Source: PALSA-1353 sp050012375
Lineage (GTDB): Bacteria > Planctomycetota > Phycisphaerae > Tepidisphaerales > Tepidisphaeraceae
NCBI GenBank assembly: GCA_050012375.1
Contig: JBEKHH010000022.1
Coordinates: 8,088 to 72,087, forward strand
Length of the DNA stretch: 64,000 nucleotides
Direction: 5' to 3'
Position numbers and translations under genes: made by a program. Of the stretch, positions 1 through 9,134 are shown in pieces (within the stretch, counting starts at the first letter, position 1; each line of letters begins with the position of its first letter). Below the pieces are notes generated by a model. It worked only from the letters and a program-made list of their open reading frames with translations. It was not told the DNA's origin and did no database searches.

Positions 1-2
1 CC

Positions 3-839
3 GCCAAAGACGGCGTCCCCAAGGGCGTCGTCAAAACGTTCACGATGGATTCCAGGGATAGCAAGATGTATCCCGGAATCAGCAAGACCGTTCCCGGCAC
101 GGTCCCGTATACTCGCAAGTTGAGCGTCTATATCCCGAGCCAATATGTTCCCGGCACGCCCGCTCCATTTATCATTTGCCAGGACGCCAACAACCGAAGG
201 GAGTTGCCCACTATCCTGGATAACAGGATCAACGATCATCGCGTCCCGGTGATGGTCGCGATCTTCATCGGCAACGGCGGCGGCGATGCCCAGGGCAGCG
301 AACGAGGATTAGAATACGACACGATCTCGGGCAAATACGCCGAGTTTGTCGAAACCGAAGTCCTGCCGAAAATATCCGCGGATTACAATATCACCTTCAC
401 CAAGGATCCCGATGGCCGCGCCACCATGGGCGGCAGTTCCGGTGGAGCGGCCGCGTTCACCATGGCCTGGTTCCATCCCGAACTGTACCACCGCGTGTTG
501 ACATATTCGGGCACCTTCGTGAATCAGCAATCGCCCCCGAATCCCGAATCGCCGCACGGAGCCTGGGAATATCATGAGCACCTGATTCCCGGCGCCGACG
601 CCAAGCCGCTTCGCATCTGGATGGAAGTCGGCGAACATGACAACCGCTTCAAAGATCCCGAATCCACGTTCCATAATTGGGTTCTGGCCAACGGCCGCAT
701 GGCCGCGGCCCTCAAGGCCAAGGGGTATCACTATCAATTTGTGTTTGCCGTAGGCGCGCGCCACGTCGATCAACGGGCCGTACGCCAGACACTGTCCGAA
801 GCGTTGGAATGGCTTTGGCAAGGCTATCCGAGCAAGTAG
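3..839 (+). CDS. Esterase of the enterochelin-esterase (Fes/IroE) type, 5' end outside window
   Basis: The frame is open from base 3, so the protein starts upstream of the window and this is its C-terminal part. The fold is an alpha/beta hydrolase of the esterase-D/enterochelin-esterase group. The nucleophile elbow GGSSGG (about bases 427-444) is a GxSxG motif; a late acid region VGEHDNRF and an ARHVD histidine near the C terminus would complete the triad. The opening GVPKG and KMYPGISK, then a VPYTRKLSVYIPSQY strand, match planctomycete esterases that are often fused to or neighbours of gluconolactonase-like domains. The substrate is unknown; feruloyl, acetyl-xylan or siderophore esters are all possible. 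The first internal ATG is at 45, but homology-like sequence extends upstream of it, so 45 is not a convincing start. Confidence 0.85.
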   Translation, partial: AKDGVPKGVVKTFTMDSRDSKMYPGISKTVPGTVPYTRKLSVYIPSQYVPGTPAPFIICQDANNRRELPTILDNRINDHRVPVMVAIFIGNGGGDAQGSERGLEYDTISGKYAEFVETEVLPKISADYNITFTKDPDGRATMGGSSGGAAAFTMAWFHPELYHRVLTYSGTFVNQQSPPNPESPHGAWEYHEHLIPGADAKPLRIWMEVGEHDNRFKDPESTFHNWVLANGRMAAALKAKGYHYQFVFAVGARHVDQRAVRQTLSEALEWLWQGYPSK

Positions 840-879
840 GGTTTGCAGTGGGACGAATAAATTGGCTGTTCGTCGGACA

Positions 880-1071
880 CGACGAATCCGTCCAGTGCCA
901 CGCGATCCGGTGGTCCCTGATCGCCAGCGCCCAGCGTCACGAGATCGACATGCATTGTGCCGCGCGAATTTGGTTCGATACAACAAGAAGCGGCGCAACT
1001 ACGTCGCCTTGATCAAGCTGGCCTCGATTTTGTTGTGGTTCCGGCGGCTTTGCCAGACTTCATACTCTTGA
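880..1071 (+). pseudogene. Relic of an IS5-type transposase C terminus
   Basis: Bases 982-1068 translate to a segment with VRYNKKRRNYVALIKLA followed by FRRL, the typical end of IS5/DDE transposases (VRYE-K--NYLA-hhLA---I-hRRL). About 25 codons upstream, a different frame carries RWSLIASAQRHEIDMHC, which resembles the preceding part of the same family (a 'DLAERGIEMI'-like stretch). The expected middle (the KVER-FAWL region) is missing. The piece is therefore frameshifted and internally deleted. No terminal inverted repeats were found. It may belong with the N-terminal fragment at 9261 or be independent. Confidence 0.5.
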
Positions 1072-1284
1072 AATAATTTCTTGGTTCGGTTCACATCACA
1101 TCTCGCCATAACTCATTGTAACGACAGACACTTGGAGCCTGCCGACTGCTGCGATTGCAACCCCGTAGCTAACCGTTCAACGATTTTTATAAGCGCGGGA
1201 ATAGCGTTCGCGCCGGGCGGGAGGCGCGTTAGAATTCCTTCGTTGCAGTTTGGTCACATCTGATCTCTTACAGCGGAGGTCCTC
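1072..1284. other. Intergenic, no feature recognised
   Basis: The gap from 840 to 1284 holds only the transposase relic described separately. The remaining bases show no convincing reading frame, RNA or strong repeat. A ribosome binding site (GGAGG, 1275-1279) for the next gene ends the segment. Confidence 0.5.
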
Positions 1285-1680
1285 ATGAACGTCATGCCAC
1301 GCGTCCAGTTCAGCAGCGGCGGGCGATATCCGGTGTTGCGCTCCATCGCGATCATTTACGTTTTCCTTGGAGGTATTGCCATCATTGGCGGAGTTGTGGC
1401 GGTGCTTTGGCTTCTTATCCGGGCGCCGTTTGCGCCGACGGATCGGGTGATCCTGGCGGCCGCGGCTTTGGTGGGTTCGGTCTTCGGGTGCACACTGATG
1501 CTGGGGGCGGCTGAGGTCATAAAGCTGTTTGTCGACCTGGAACACAATACGCGGATCGCGTCGATGTATCGGCCGATGACTCCGGCGAGCGGCGAGACGC
1601 CCGACACGGGCGGCCATACGAACCGAATCTCGGTCCTCGAAGAAGAGACCGCCGAGGCGGCGCTTATCCGTGGACATTGA
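1285..1680 (+). CDS. Small two-helix membrane protein, function unknown
   Basis: A 131-residue protein with ATG at 1285 preceded by GGAGG five bases upstream. Residues about 15-45 and 50-80 form two hydrophobic helices (IAIIYVFLGGIAIIGGVVAVL and ILAAAALVGSVFGCTLMLGAAE), separated by a short positively charged loop. The last 45 residues are polar. The arrangement resembles small planctomycete inner-membrane proteins with no known role. No enzymatic motif is visible. It stands alone, with relics on both sides. Confidence 0.7.
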   Translation: MNVMPRVQFSSGGRYPVLRSIAIIYVFLGGIAIIGGVVAVLWLLIRAPFAPTDRVILAAAALVGSVFGCTLMLGAAEVIKLFVDLEHNTRIASMYRPMTPASGETPDTGGHTNRISVLEEETAEAALIRGH

Positions 1681-1950
1681 GAGCCGGCGGAACTGGCTCA
1701 GGTGTTGGTGGATCCATAATGGACCCGCGTGTTTTCTGCCGCGGCAACGCGGCCCGCAGCCGACTGGGCCGCGGTTGACGCCTTCGCCGCCGCCAACGGT
1801 TTGATGGCCGATGTGCCGGAGCCGGCGAGCGCGGTGATGATGGTGATGGCTGGATTGGGAATTCTTCACCGGCGGCGACGATTTTTGTGTCCGTCCGATC
1901 CGAAAACTGCACCTGTCGCCGGCACAACCTCGACCCTCAGCATTACCTGA
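1681..1950 (+). pseudogene. PEP-CTERM sorting tail without its protein
   Basis: In the frame that continues after the previous stop lies EPAELAQVLVDP, a TAA stop at 1717-1719, then an alanine-rich stretch and VPEPAS followed by a hydrophobic helix and HRRRR. This is the exact layout of a PEP-CTERM signal (PEP motif, transmembrane helix, arginine cluster), which is recognised by exosortase in Gram-negative bacteria with exopolysaccharide. In a living gene, several hundred residues would precede it. Here there is only a 19-nt run to a stop, and roughly 30 residues follow the arginines. I read it as the 3' remnant of a secreted-protein gene. Confidence 0.6.
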
Positions 1951-2007
1951 CGCAACTGCCGACGAACCTGCCTGCGGTGAGCCGGTCGAACCCGCCGGCC
2001 ACGCCGA

Positions 2008-2109
2008 TCAGCCAACTCGAGTGCTGCTTGCCGCGATGAGCAATGCCGTGAACAGAGTCGTCGCTGCGATGCCGATCCAGATTGCCGCCGTTTGTTTGTC
2101 CAATTTCAT
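2008..2109 (-). pseudogene. 33-codon ORF: N-terminal membrane anchor, probably a gene remnant
   Basis: Reading leftwards from ATG at 2109, the frame gives MKLDKQTAAIWIGIAATTLF followed by ALLIAASS and a TGA at 2008-2010. A short MKLDK start followed by one hydrophobic helix is a common beginning of small planctomycete anchored proteins, which then continue into a soluble domain. Here it stops after 33 residues. There is no good ribosome binding site. It could be a genuine very small membrane protein, but its position among relics favours a truncated gene. Confidence 0.3.
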
Positions 2110-2219
2110 GGCAACAATGTATCGTAACCGTCTGGCCGACTGCATCTCTGCGCCGGTGAGCGTATAGTGTCCGGGATGTGAACCGCACTATCCTGGCGCC
2201 GTGGGGTGTGGTGCCGTTA

Positions 2220-2420
2220 TTACAACGGACGCGAAGGTCCGTTGTGATGGAAGAATTTGCGGGACGCCATGGCATCGGCAAGCACACGGCATTTCACGCC
2301 GCGCCGAGATGCCTGCACGACCGCATCCGCCACCGTGCGCGCGGTTGGGTCGTTGGCGAAAATGCAATAGAGAAGGTGAACGGACTTCCGAGCGGCGACG
2401 AGCAATAGAATTCGAGCACC
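2220..2420 (-). pseudogene. Fragment of a cardiolipin synthase / phospholipase D-type gene
   Basis: Minus-strand translation from about 2420 gives ARKSVHLLYCIFANDPT, then ADAVVQASRRGVKCRVLADAM and ASRKFF before a stop at 2220. This matches the start of the first PLD domain of cardiolipin synthases (ARRSIHLEYYIF-DD--G---ADAL--AA-RGV-VRVLLDA-GS). The upstream membrane segment and both HKD motifs are absent. It is a roughly 60-codon relic, with no usable start codon other than an internal TTG. Confidence 0.6.
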
Positions 2421-2469
2421 GAGGCATCGCAGTTTTCGTTGCGGCCTCGGTCAGAAACTGGAGCAATCA

Positions 2470-3900
2470 GTGTTGAGCAGGCTTTGGGGTTGGGTTTTGG
2501 CGTCGGCCTTGGGTTTGATGTCGGCGGCATGCTCGTCAAACCGCCAGCCGCCGCCTTTTGAAATTCACTCGGCTGGGACGCTCTCATCGCATCATTTGGG
2601 GACGTCCTTGTCGGGGCCGGTAGCGGGGAAGGAAGGATCGATCTCTTACCGAGACGCGCTGGATATTCGCGTGCGATGGTTTGCGATCGAGCAATTCGAT
2701 TGCCGCGGTTTGTCGCTTCTGGCAAGCAAAGCAACGCTGATCACGGCGAATCTGGCGGACCAGGCTGTTTTGCCTGCAACCTCGCTGACGAGCAACGCTT
2801 GCATTGGATGGTTCCAGAACACGACAGCCGAGCAGGCGATGATGAACGCCAATCGCAGCCGATATTTCGAAATCGGCCAGTCGCGAGCCGCCTTGCCAAA
2901 TGGCACAACCGTGTCCTTCCGCGCGTTTGAGGCGGGGGGCGTGCGCGATCAGACTCTGATCCACCCTGAACCGCGCTTCGTGGAGGTCAGCTTGTCGCGA
3001 ATCGCCGGGGGATCGGCCGGCGCGACCGGAAATCCGCAGATTGCACTTGCAATCGAGGATTCGGCGGATCGTCACACGCCGCATTCTGATTCTCCGAACT
3101 GGCCGGCGGGGGTTTACGAATATGAGATGGCACTGCTCGACGATCCAATGAAGGGCTTTCCACAGGCGTTTCTGCTGATCGTGCCGTTTCGGTTTGCGGG
3201 TCCGCCGAACCAAGCGGTCGCGGCGTTTGTGACGATTTCGCGCGCGGGCGACGATGCGGGATTCAAGGATGCCGTGGCTCGATGCAAAACCGATCTTGAG
3301 GTGAATCAATCGGCGACGGTCAACCCGTTGTGGACGCTCGGACTGCTGCGGGCGGTGAATGAACTGGACGATCCCTATCGCCGGCGCGCGGCCCTGGTTT
3401 ATCTCGCGGGGCAGCGGGATGCGCGATTATGCGAAGACGTGGCGATGCTGGCGGATGAAGCGCTTTTGGAGCGGATCGCGGCGGTGGTCCAGCGGGATGC
3501 GCCGGCCGCCATCAACGACGGGAACCTCGCTCAGTACGCGTGGATTCTGGATCGGTCGGCGATTCAAGCGATGCAACCGCTGTTGACCAAGGCGGTGTTG
3601 CCGCCGGAACTGTTCGCGGTGCTGACCGAGCATTTCGGCGAGCCGGGCCGGCATGCGGCGGCGGTTGATGAGATCATGCGCGGCACTTCCAGCGGGCGCC
3701 AACTCCAGGAGAAATTGATCAGCGAGAACTATATCTATCTTGAGGACAGCTCGCCGGCCGCCAGAGTCCGGGCGTTTGAGTGGCTTGCAGCGCAAAAACT
3801 GGCGCCGGCGGGATTCGATCCGCTGGGATCTCCAAAACAGCGGCGGCAGGCGTTGGATCAGGCGTTGTCCGGCGGGGCAATCCCCGGGAGCGGGCAATGA
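2470..3900 (+). CDS. Predicted lipoprotein, function unknown
   Basis: A 476-residue protein starting at GTG 2470, with GGAG about seven bases upstream. Residues 1-21 are a lipoprotein signal peptide ending in the lipobox LMSAAC, with Cys21 as lipid attachment site. The mature part shows no family I can name. It has a beta-rich first half and a helical second half rich in short acidic/alanine helices. Its stop overlaps the start of the large DUF748 gene by four bases (ATGA, 3897-3900), so the two are translationally coupled and probably act together at the envelope. Confidence 0.75.
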   Translation: MLSRLWGWVLASALGLMSAACSSNRQPPPFEIHSAGTLSSHHLGTSLSGPVAGKEGSISYRDALDIRVRWFAIEQFDCRGLSLLASKATLITANLADQAVLPATSLTSNACIGWFQNTTAEQAMMNANRSRYFEIGQSRAALPNGTTVSFRAFEAGGVRDQTLIHPEPRFVEVSLSRIAGGSAGATGNPQIALAIEDSADRHTPHSDSPNWPAGVYEYEMALLDDPMKGFPQAFLLIVPFRFAGPPNQAVAAFVTISRAGDDAGFKDAVARCKTDLEVNQSATVNPLWTLGLLRAVNELDDPYRRRAALVYLAGQRDARLCEDVAMLADEALLERIAAVVQRDAPAAINDGNLAQYAWILDRSAIQAMQPLLTKAVLPPELFAVLTEHFGEPGRHAAAVDEIMRGTSSGRQLQEKLISENYIYLEDSSPAARVRAFEWLAAQKLAPAGFDPLGSPKQRRQALDQALSGGAIPGSGQ

Positions 3901-6900
3901 CCCAACCTGATTCGGGCGAATCAAAAAAGATTGAAGCGAGCGGAAAGAGGCCGCGCCATTGGCGGCGACGGGGCGTTATTGTTTTGATCGCGCTGTTGGG
4001 CCTCGCGGTGATTTTCAGGATCGCGCTCGTGCTGCTGCTGCCGGCAGTGATGAACAAAGTGGCGCGAACGTACAAGCTCCAATGCCATTACGATCGCCTC
4101 GACTTGAGCCTCACGGGCGGGAATGCCGCGATGTGGGGTTTTCAGCTTTTTCCGCGAGAGGGGGGCGATCCCGTTCTGCGGGCGGATTATCTTCAGGGCA
4201 ATATTTCGGTCCTGGCGCTGTTTCGGGGACGGCTGGTGGTTTATCGTGCGGCCGCGGATGGGGTGGATGCGACGTTCGAGCGTGAAGCGGATGGCCATAT
4301 TCCCCTGTTGGATCGCTTCGCGTCGAGCGGATCTTCCGCGCCGCCACCGAAGGCGCCGTCAACCGCCAATGCCTCTGCGCCGCTGGATCTGGAGCCGCCG
4401 CTGCGGATCGACGCCCTGCGGCTGGAGCATGTCCGTGCGCGGGTGCGCGATCTGTGCGTCAATCCACCGATCGATGCCGGGCTGGCCCTGGATTTTCGAT
4501 TGTCGAATCTGGGCACACCGAAAGAGCCGACGCGTTTCGAGCTGGATTTTTCCTCGGATCCGATGCTCGATTCGCTTCTGATCGAAGGAAGAGCTAACGG
4601 GGATGCGAAACAATTGACGGCGAATCTTCACGTTCTGATGCGGGGGCTGCATTTGAAGCCGGCCCAGGGATATCTTTCCGCGATTGGGCTGCGGGCGGTC
4701 GCGGACGATATTTCCGCCATGGCGACGGGCCAACTGACCGCTTCCGTTGGCGCGAATCCGGGCGACGGGATCAAGGCGAATCTGACGTTTGACAACGCGC
4801 GGCTGACCAGCGACGGGAAGGAGGCCGCGGCGCTCGATGAACTGGAATTGGGCGTCGACTCGTTGAACCCGGGCCTCGTTAAACTTGGAAGGCTCGCCAT
4901 CAAAGGGATACGGTGCGATGCGGGGCGAAATGCGGATGGTTCGTTGGCGATTGCCGGCGTCGAGATTGTGAAGGCGGCGGCAAGCGCGGCTGGGCCGAAG
5001 GATTCGCGCGAACCGATCGCCTCGCCAACCTCGCCCGCGGCGACCTCGGGGTTTCGATGGAGTCTGGACCAATTCACGCTGACCGGCATGCATGTGGGAT
5101 TTCTGGATCAATCGGTGTCGCCGCCCGCGACGCTGGCCCTCGATTCGCGGGACATCGAGTTGGACAAGCTGGATTCGGGCCATCCGGATTCGCCGGCGAA
5201 TTTCTCGGCGACGCTCACGGCGCCGGGGATCGTGCGCGAGATTCATATTGCCGGACACGCCACGCCGTTCGCCGCGACCAAATCGTTCAACCTGACCGTC
5301 GCGGCCGATGGCATTGCGCCGTCGGCGGCCGATCCGTATTTGAATGCCGCGCGACTTGCATCGGAATGGAAGGATGGGAGTTTCTCGGCCTCCGCCGATG
5401 GAGAGATGGCTCTGGGCGACGACGGAGCCGTTACCGCGAACGCGCGCCTGGCTGATGTTCGGCTTGCCGATGGCTCCGAATTGTTCGCCTTCAAACAGGC
5501 GCGAATCAAGGGAATGGGCGTCGATCCGCATACGCGGACGCTGCGCGTGGATGCGATCGATATTTCCGGGCCGAGTTTCGCGGCGCATCGAGATGCGGAA
5601 GGCAATCTGCACGTGTTTGCGTTTAAGACCAAGCCGGCTTCCGGCAGTGCGGCGGTCTCGACGGTCCAGGCCCATCCGGCGGCAAACGAAGTTGCCGAGC
5701 AAACTCCGTCGGTGTTCGAGAATTTCGAGATCGGCCATTTTGCGTGGAAGGACGTCCATGTCAGCCTGACGGATGACACCGTGAATCCGCCGGCGGCGCT
5801 ATCCATTTCGGATGCGGGCATCACGGTCGATGATTTGTCGATTCATTTGAAGCCAACGGGCGCTGCGCCGAAACCGGGAAAGATTCGGGCGTGGCTGGTT
5901 GCGCCGAATCTCGCGTCCAGGCTCTCTTTTGAAGGAATCGTTACGCCTGCCCCGGATCAAACAAACTGTGATTTCAATATTCGCGGCGAAGGCCTGCGCC
6001 GTGATGCGGCGGCGGCCTATTTGAAGCCTCTGGGAATAGAACCGACTTTGACGGATGGGTCTGTGGCGGTCCATGGAAAAGTGAAGCTGGATCAGACCGG
6101 CGATCGGCCGCGCCTTTCACTGGCGCTGGACAATTTGAAATACAATGATGCGGATCAATCGCTGGCTTCGGTCGCGGGCATTCACGTTGACGGATTGAGC
6201 GCCGGGCCGGGCAAGATCACGCTGGATTCCATCAACGTGGAATCGCCCCATGCGCGAGTGGTTCGCCGGTTCGACGGCGGCGTTGAAACGGCCGGGCTTC
6301 ACTTCATCGCCAAACCGCCGGCGCAAGCGACGGCGCCGGTCGCCGATCCACCCGCGGATCGCCCTTCCGCCGCGCCGCCCGCGGCGTTTTCCGCGGCGGT
6401 CAAATCGCTGACGGTTTCGGATGTCGGGATCGATTGGATCGACAGGGCCGTCCAACCGAATGTCCAAACCACGATCCATGCCCAGACCGAACTTTCGGAT
6501 TTTGAATTCAGCGATCATCCGCATCCCGGCGCTTTCCATGCCATTGCAAGCGTCGATCGTTGTCTCGACGCGTTAACCGTGGTCGGAACGCTGGCGATAT
6601 CGCCGACCGGGCAAAATGTACGATTGACATTCGATGTGAAAGGTCTTCGCGCCGGTCCGATGGCGGCGTATCTGCCCCGGAAAGTGCGTTCGACGCTTCA
6701 GGATGGCTCGCTCCATCTGGCTGTCGCCGGGGACGTATCGCAAAACCGGCTCGGCGGCGAGGCGATCGAGTTGGGAGTGCACGACTTCAGCTATCGCGAT
6801 TCCGGGGATGTCCCTTTGCTGCAATTCGATTCGTTTCACCTCGAAGCGCCCCGGCTCGATCCGGCAGCCAAAGTGGTTTCTCTCGACGATGTAACGCTCG

Positions 6901-9134
6901 ACGGATTGGAAACAAACGTTCGAAAAACCGCGACGGGAATGGATTTGTTGGGCTTGGAGTTGGTTGCCGAGCCGCGATCGGCGACGGCGACGACGGAGCA
7001 ATCGCCCGCGCCGCCGCCATCGGTTCCCGCCCCGGTGACGGCGGCATCCCAGCCGAGCGACAAGGACATTCTGCGCCAAATTGCCGCGAACCGTGGTAAA
7101 TCTCCGCTGGTCAAGCTCCAGAAACTGGACCTGATCACGCGAAAGATCACGGTGTTGGATGAAACAAATCCCGGAGCGACGCCCCTGGTCGTGTCTAACC
7201 TGGAGATTCGAAACATCAAATCGATCGCGTTGCTGGGTCGCGATCCCGAGTCCAATCCTCCAACGGAGATTCAGATAACGGGCGGAATCGATCCGGTGGC
7301 CGATCAATTTGCGGTCGATGTTAAGGCGACGCCGTTTTCACGGCAGAAAGCATTCGGGGTGGACCTGACCGTTTCGGGAATTCACGGCGCGGGGCTTACT
7401 GCCGTCGCGCCCCAACTCGCTGCCAAGATCGACGGCCGAGGGATGACAAACGGGCAGTTCCAGGCTTCGCTGCTGGCCACGCTCAAATTGCAGACCCATC
7501 TGCCAAGCGACTTTGATTTCAGTCATGGGGGAAAACTCGATTTCAGCCTGACGAAAACCGCCTTTCGCGACCAACCCGGAGGTCCGGTTTTGGCGGGCGT
7601 CGGCGAAATCCATTCGGATGGAATCGTGCTGTCGCCCAACTTGAGCGGCGTGGAATTCAAGGAGTTGGAAATAGACAATCTGACGGCACGCGCCGAGAGA
7701 AAGCATGACGGGCTTCATGTTCTGGGCCTGGTTGTGAAAACACCGACCACCCGGCCGTCGACGGCCCCGACTGCGCAAGCGACCGCGCAATCGTCGCCGG
7801 CGATTGCGGTCGACCCGCCGCCGTCCGGCGCCATCAAGATCGATCGACTATTGGTCAGTGGCATCGATTGCAGAGTCGAGGATCAGACCTGCGATCCACC
7901 GGCCATCATCCCGATCAATGGACTCGATGTTGAGGTGCAGAATCTGTCGAGCCAGCCCAAGCTGGACGACAAGCCCGTTCGATTCAATCTTCTGGCGTCG
8001 GCTGACAAGGTTCCGCTTCCGGGGCGCGAACCGAGCGAGGATGCCAGTCGCGAACTCTTCTCGCAGATTGCGGGCAGCGGTGTTGTTTCCCTCTGTCCCA
8101 ACCTCAAAGGATGGACAAAGCTTTCGCTCAGCGGATTCGAGTTGCTCGGCGTTCGCGGCCTGGCTCATGAAGAAAAGATCACCGTCGGCGGCGGTACATT
8201 TGACGGAGATGTGGACCTGCGATTCCCGGGCGATGGGACGGTTGACACCAGCACCCGGCTGGTCCTGACCGACCTGTCGCTGTCGGAGCCGCCCAACGGA
8301 TTCATATCTCACACGCTGCGGCTACCCGCTCCGCTCGACGTCGTGATCGCGGCCCTTCAGGATCAGGATGGATCAATCACAATTCCATTGAATGTTTCCG
8401 TCGAGCGGGGACAGCTTAACACGGCCTCCGTTGTCGGCGCCGGCGTGGGAGCGCTTGCGGAGATTATTACGACAGCGGTGGCGTCCGCGCCGCTGAAACT
8501 GGCCGGATCGTTGCTGGGCGGAAAGCAAAGCGATGCGGAGCCGCCGATCAAAGTCTCCTTCCCGGCGGCATATTCCGACCTGGGGCCTGATCAGATCGCG
8601 CAGCTTGAGGCGCTGGCGGTCCGGCTTCAAAAAAAGGATTCCCTCCGCGTGACGTTGCGGTCCGATGCGGGGCGGGACGATGTCTGGTTGGCAGGTCGGC
8701 GCGTCAACCCCGGCGTGGAGAACGCGGTGGTTCTGGCCGATGCGTTGGCGCGACGACGTGATGCCCTCCTTGCGGCGAGGTTGGATGCCACGAGCCAGGT
8801 TCGGGCGCTTCTGGCCTCGACCGATACCGATGACGCCGCCCGCGCAATCGAGCGGCTGCGGACGATCAACCGTCAGCTTGCTTACACCGAAAATGCGATG
8901 GATTACGCTTACGACCTTCTGCGGCCCGGCGCGGACCGCCAGGCGATGCGCCGGACTCGCGCGGCCACGTTGGCGATCGCCAGGGCGCGAATCGAAACGA
9001 TCCGCGAATTCCTGATCGGCAGCGGACGCCGCGCCATTGATCCCAGCCGGATTTCGCAGGCCAACCCGCAGTTCGTCGAATCGCCGGAAAATCAGGATGG
9101 GAAGGTGATGGTTACGACGGTAAAAGGGAAATGA
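3897..9134 (+). CDS. Giant DUF748/AsmA-like envelope protein
   Basis: The start is ATG 3897, overlapping the previous stop (ATGA). A longer open frame begins at 3780, but its extra 39 codons lie inside the upstream gene. The 1,745-residue product has an arginine-rich cytoplasmic tip, one transmembrane helix (about residues 30-52), and a very long periplasmic region built of repeated AsmA/DUF748-like modules (recurring LxLxxxGI-V-D and 'V-LTDD--NPPAALSI' phrases). These are separated by proline/alanine/threonine linkers, as near residues 160, 815 and 1040. The C-terminal 250 residues hold the typical DUF748 end: VDLRFPGDG, a parallel-strand segment, then a helical part with SLRVTLRSDAG. AsmA-like proteins of this length are thought to bridge inner and outer membrane and move lipids. 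That role is inferred here. Confidence 0.8.
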   Translation: MTQPDSGESKKIEASGKRPRHWRRRGVIVLIALLGLAVIFRIALVLLLPAVMNKVARTYKLQCHYDRLDLSLTGGNAAMWGFQLFPREGGDPVLRADYLQGNISVLALFRGRLVVYRAAADGVDATFEREADGHIPLLDRFASSGSSAPPPKAPSTANASAPLDLEPPLRIDALRLEHVRARVRDLCVNPPIDAGLALDFRLSNLGTPKEPTRFELDFSSDPMLDSLLIEGRANGDAKQLTANLHVLMRGLHLKPAQGYLSAIGLRAVADDISAMATGQLTASVGANPGDGIKANLTFDNARLTSDGKEAAALDELELGVDSLNPGLVKLGRLAIKGIRCDAGRNADGSLAIAGVEIVKAAASAAGPKDSREPIASPTSPAATSGFRWSLDQFTLTGMHVGFLDQSVSPPATLALDSRDIELDKLDSGHPDSPANFSATLTAPGIVREIHIAGHATPFAATKSFNLTVAADGIAPSAADPYLNAARLASEWKDGSFSASADGEMALGDDGAVTANARLADVRLADGSELFAFKQARIKGMGVDPHTRTLRVDAIDISGPSFAAHRDAEGNLHVFAFKTKPASGSAAVSTVQAHPAANEVAEQTPSVFENFEIGHFAWKDVHVSLTDDTVNPPAALSISDAGITVDDLSIHLKPTGAAPKPGKIRAWLVAPNLASRLSFEGIVTPAPDQTNCDFNIRGEGLRRDAAAAYLKPLGIEPTLTDGSVAVHGKVKLDQTGDRPRLSLALDNLKYNDADQSLASVAGIHVDGLSAGPGKITLDSINVESPHARVVRRFDGGVETAGLHFIAKPPAQATAPVADPPADRPSAAPPAAFSAAVKSLTVSDVGIDWIDRAVQPNVQTTIHAQTELSDFEFSDHPHPGAFHAIASVDRCLDALTVVGTLAISPTGQNVRLTFDVKGLRAGPMAAYLPRKVRSTLQDGSLHLAVAGDVSQNRLGGEAIELGVHDFSYRDSGDVPLLQFDSFHLEAPRLDPAAKVVSLDDVTLDGLETNVRKTATGMDLLGLELVAEPRSATATTEQSPAPPPSVPAPVTAASQPSDKDILRQIAANRGKSPLVKLQKLDLITRKITVLDETNPGATPLVVSNLEIRNIKSIALLGRDPESNPPTEIQITGGIDPVADQFAVDVKATPFSRQKAFGVDLTVSGIHGAGLTAVAPQLAAKIDGRGMTNGQFQASLLATLKLQTHLPSDFDFSHGGKLDFSLTKTAFRDQPGGPVLAGVGEIHSDGIVLSPNLSGVEFKELEIDNLTARAERKHDGLHVLGLVVKTPTTRPSTAPTAQATAQSSPAIAVDPPPSGAIKIDRLLVSGIDCRVEDQTCDPPAIIPINGLDVEVQNLSSQPKLDDKPVRFNLLASADKVPLPGREPSEDASRELFSQIAGSGVVSLCPNLKGWTKLSLSGFELLGVRGLAHEEKITVGGGTFDGDVDLRFPGDGTVDTSTRLVLTDLSLSEPPNGFISHTLRLPAPLDVVIAALQDQDGSITIPLNVSVERGQLNTASVVGAGVGALAEIITTAVASAPLKLAGSLLGGKQSDAEPPIKVSFPAAYSDLGPDQIAQLEALAVRLQKKDSLRVTLRSDAGRDDVWLAGRRVNPGVENAVVLADALARRRDALLAARLDATSQVRALLASTDTDDAARAIERLRTINRQLAYTENAMDYAYDLLRPGADRQAMRRTRAATLAIARARIETIREFLIGSGRRAIDPSRISQANPQFVESPENQDGKVMVTTVKGK

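Noticed and set aside
309..998. Long minus-strand ORF (229 codons) opposite the esterase
   Set aside because: Composition of a shadow frame, no ribosome binding site, and the esterase frame has clear family motifs.
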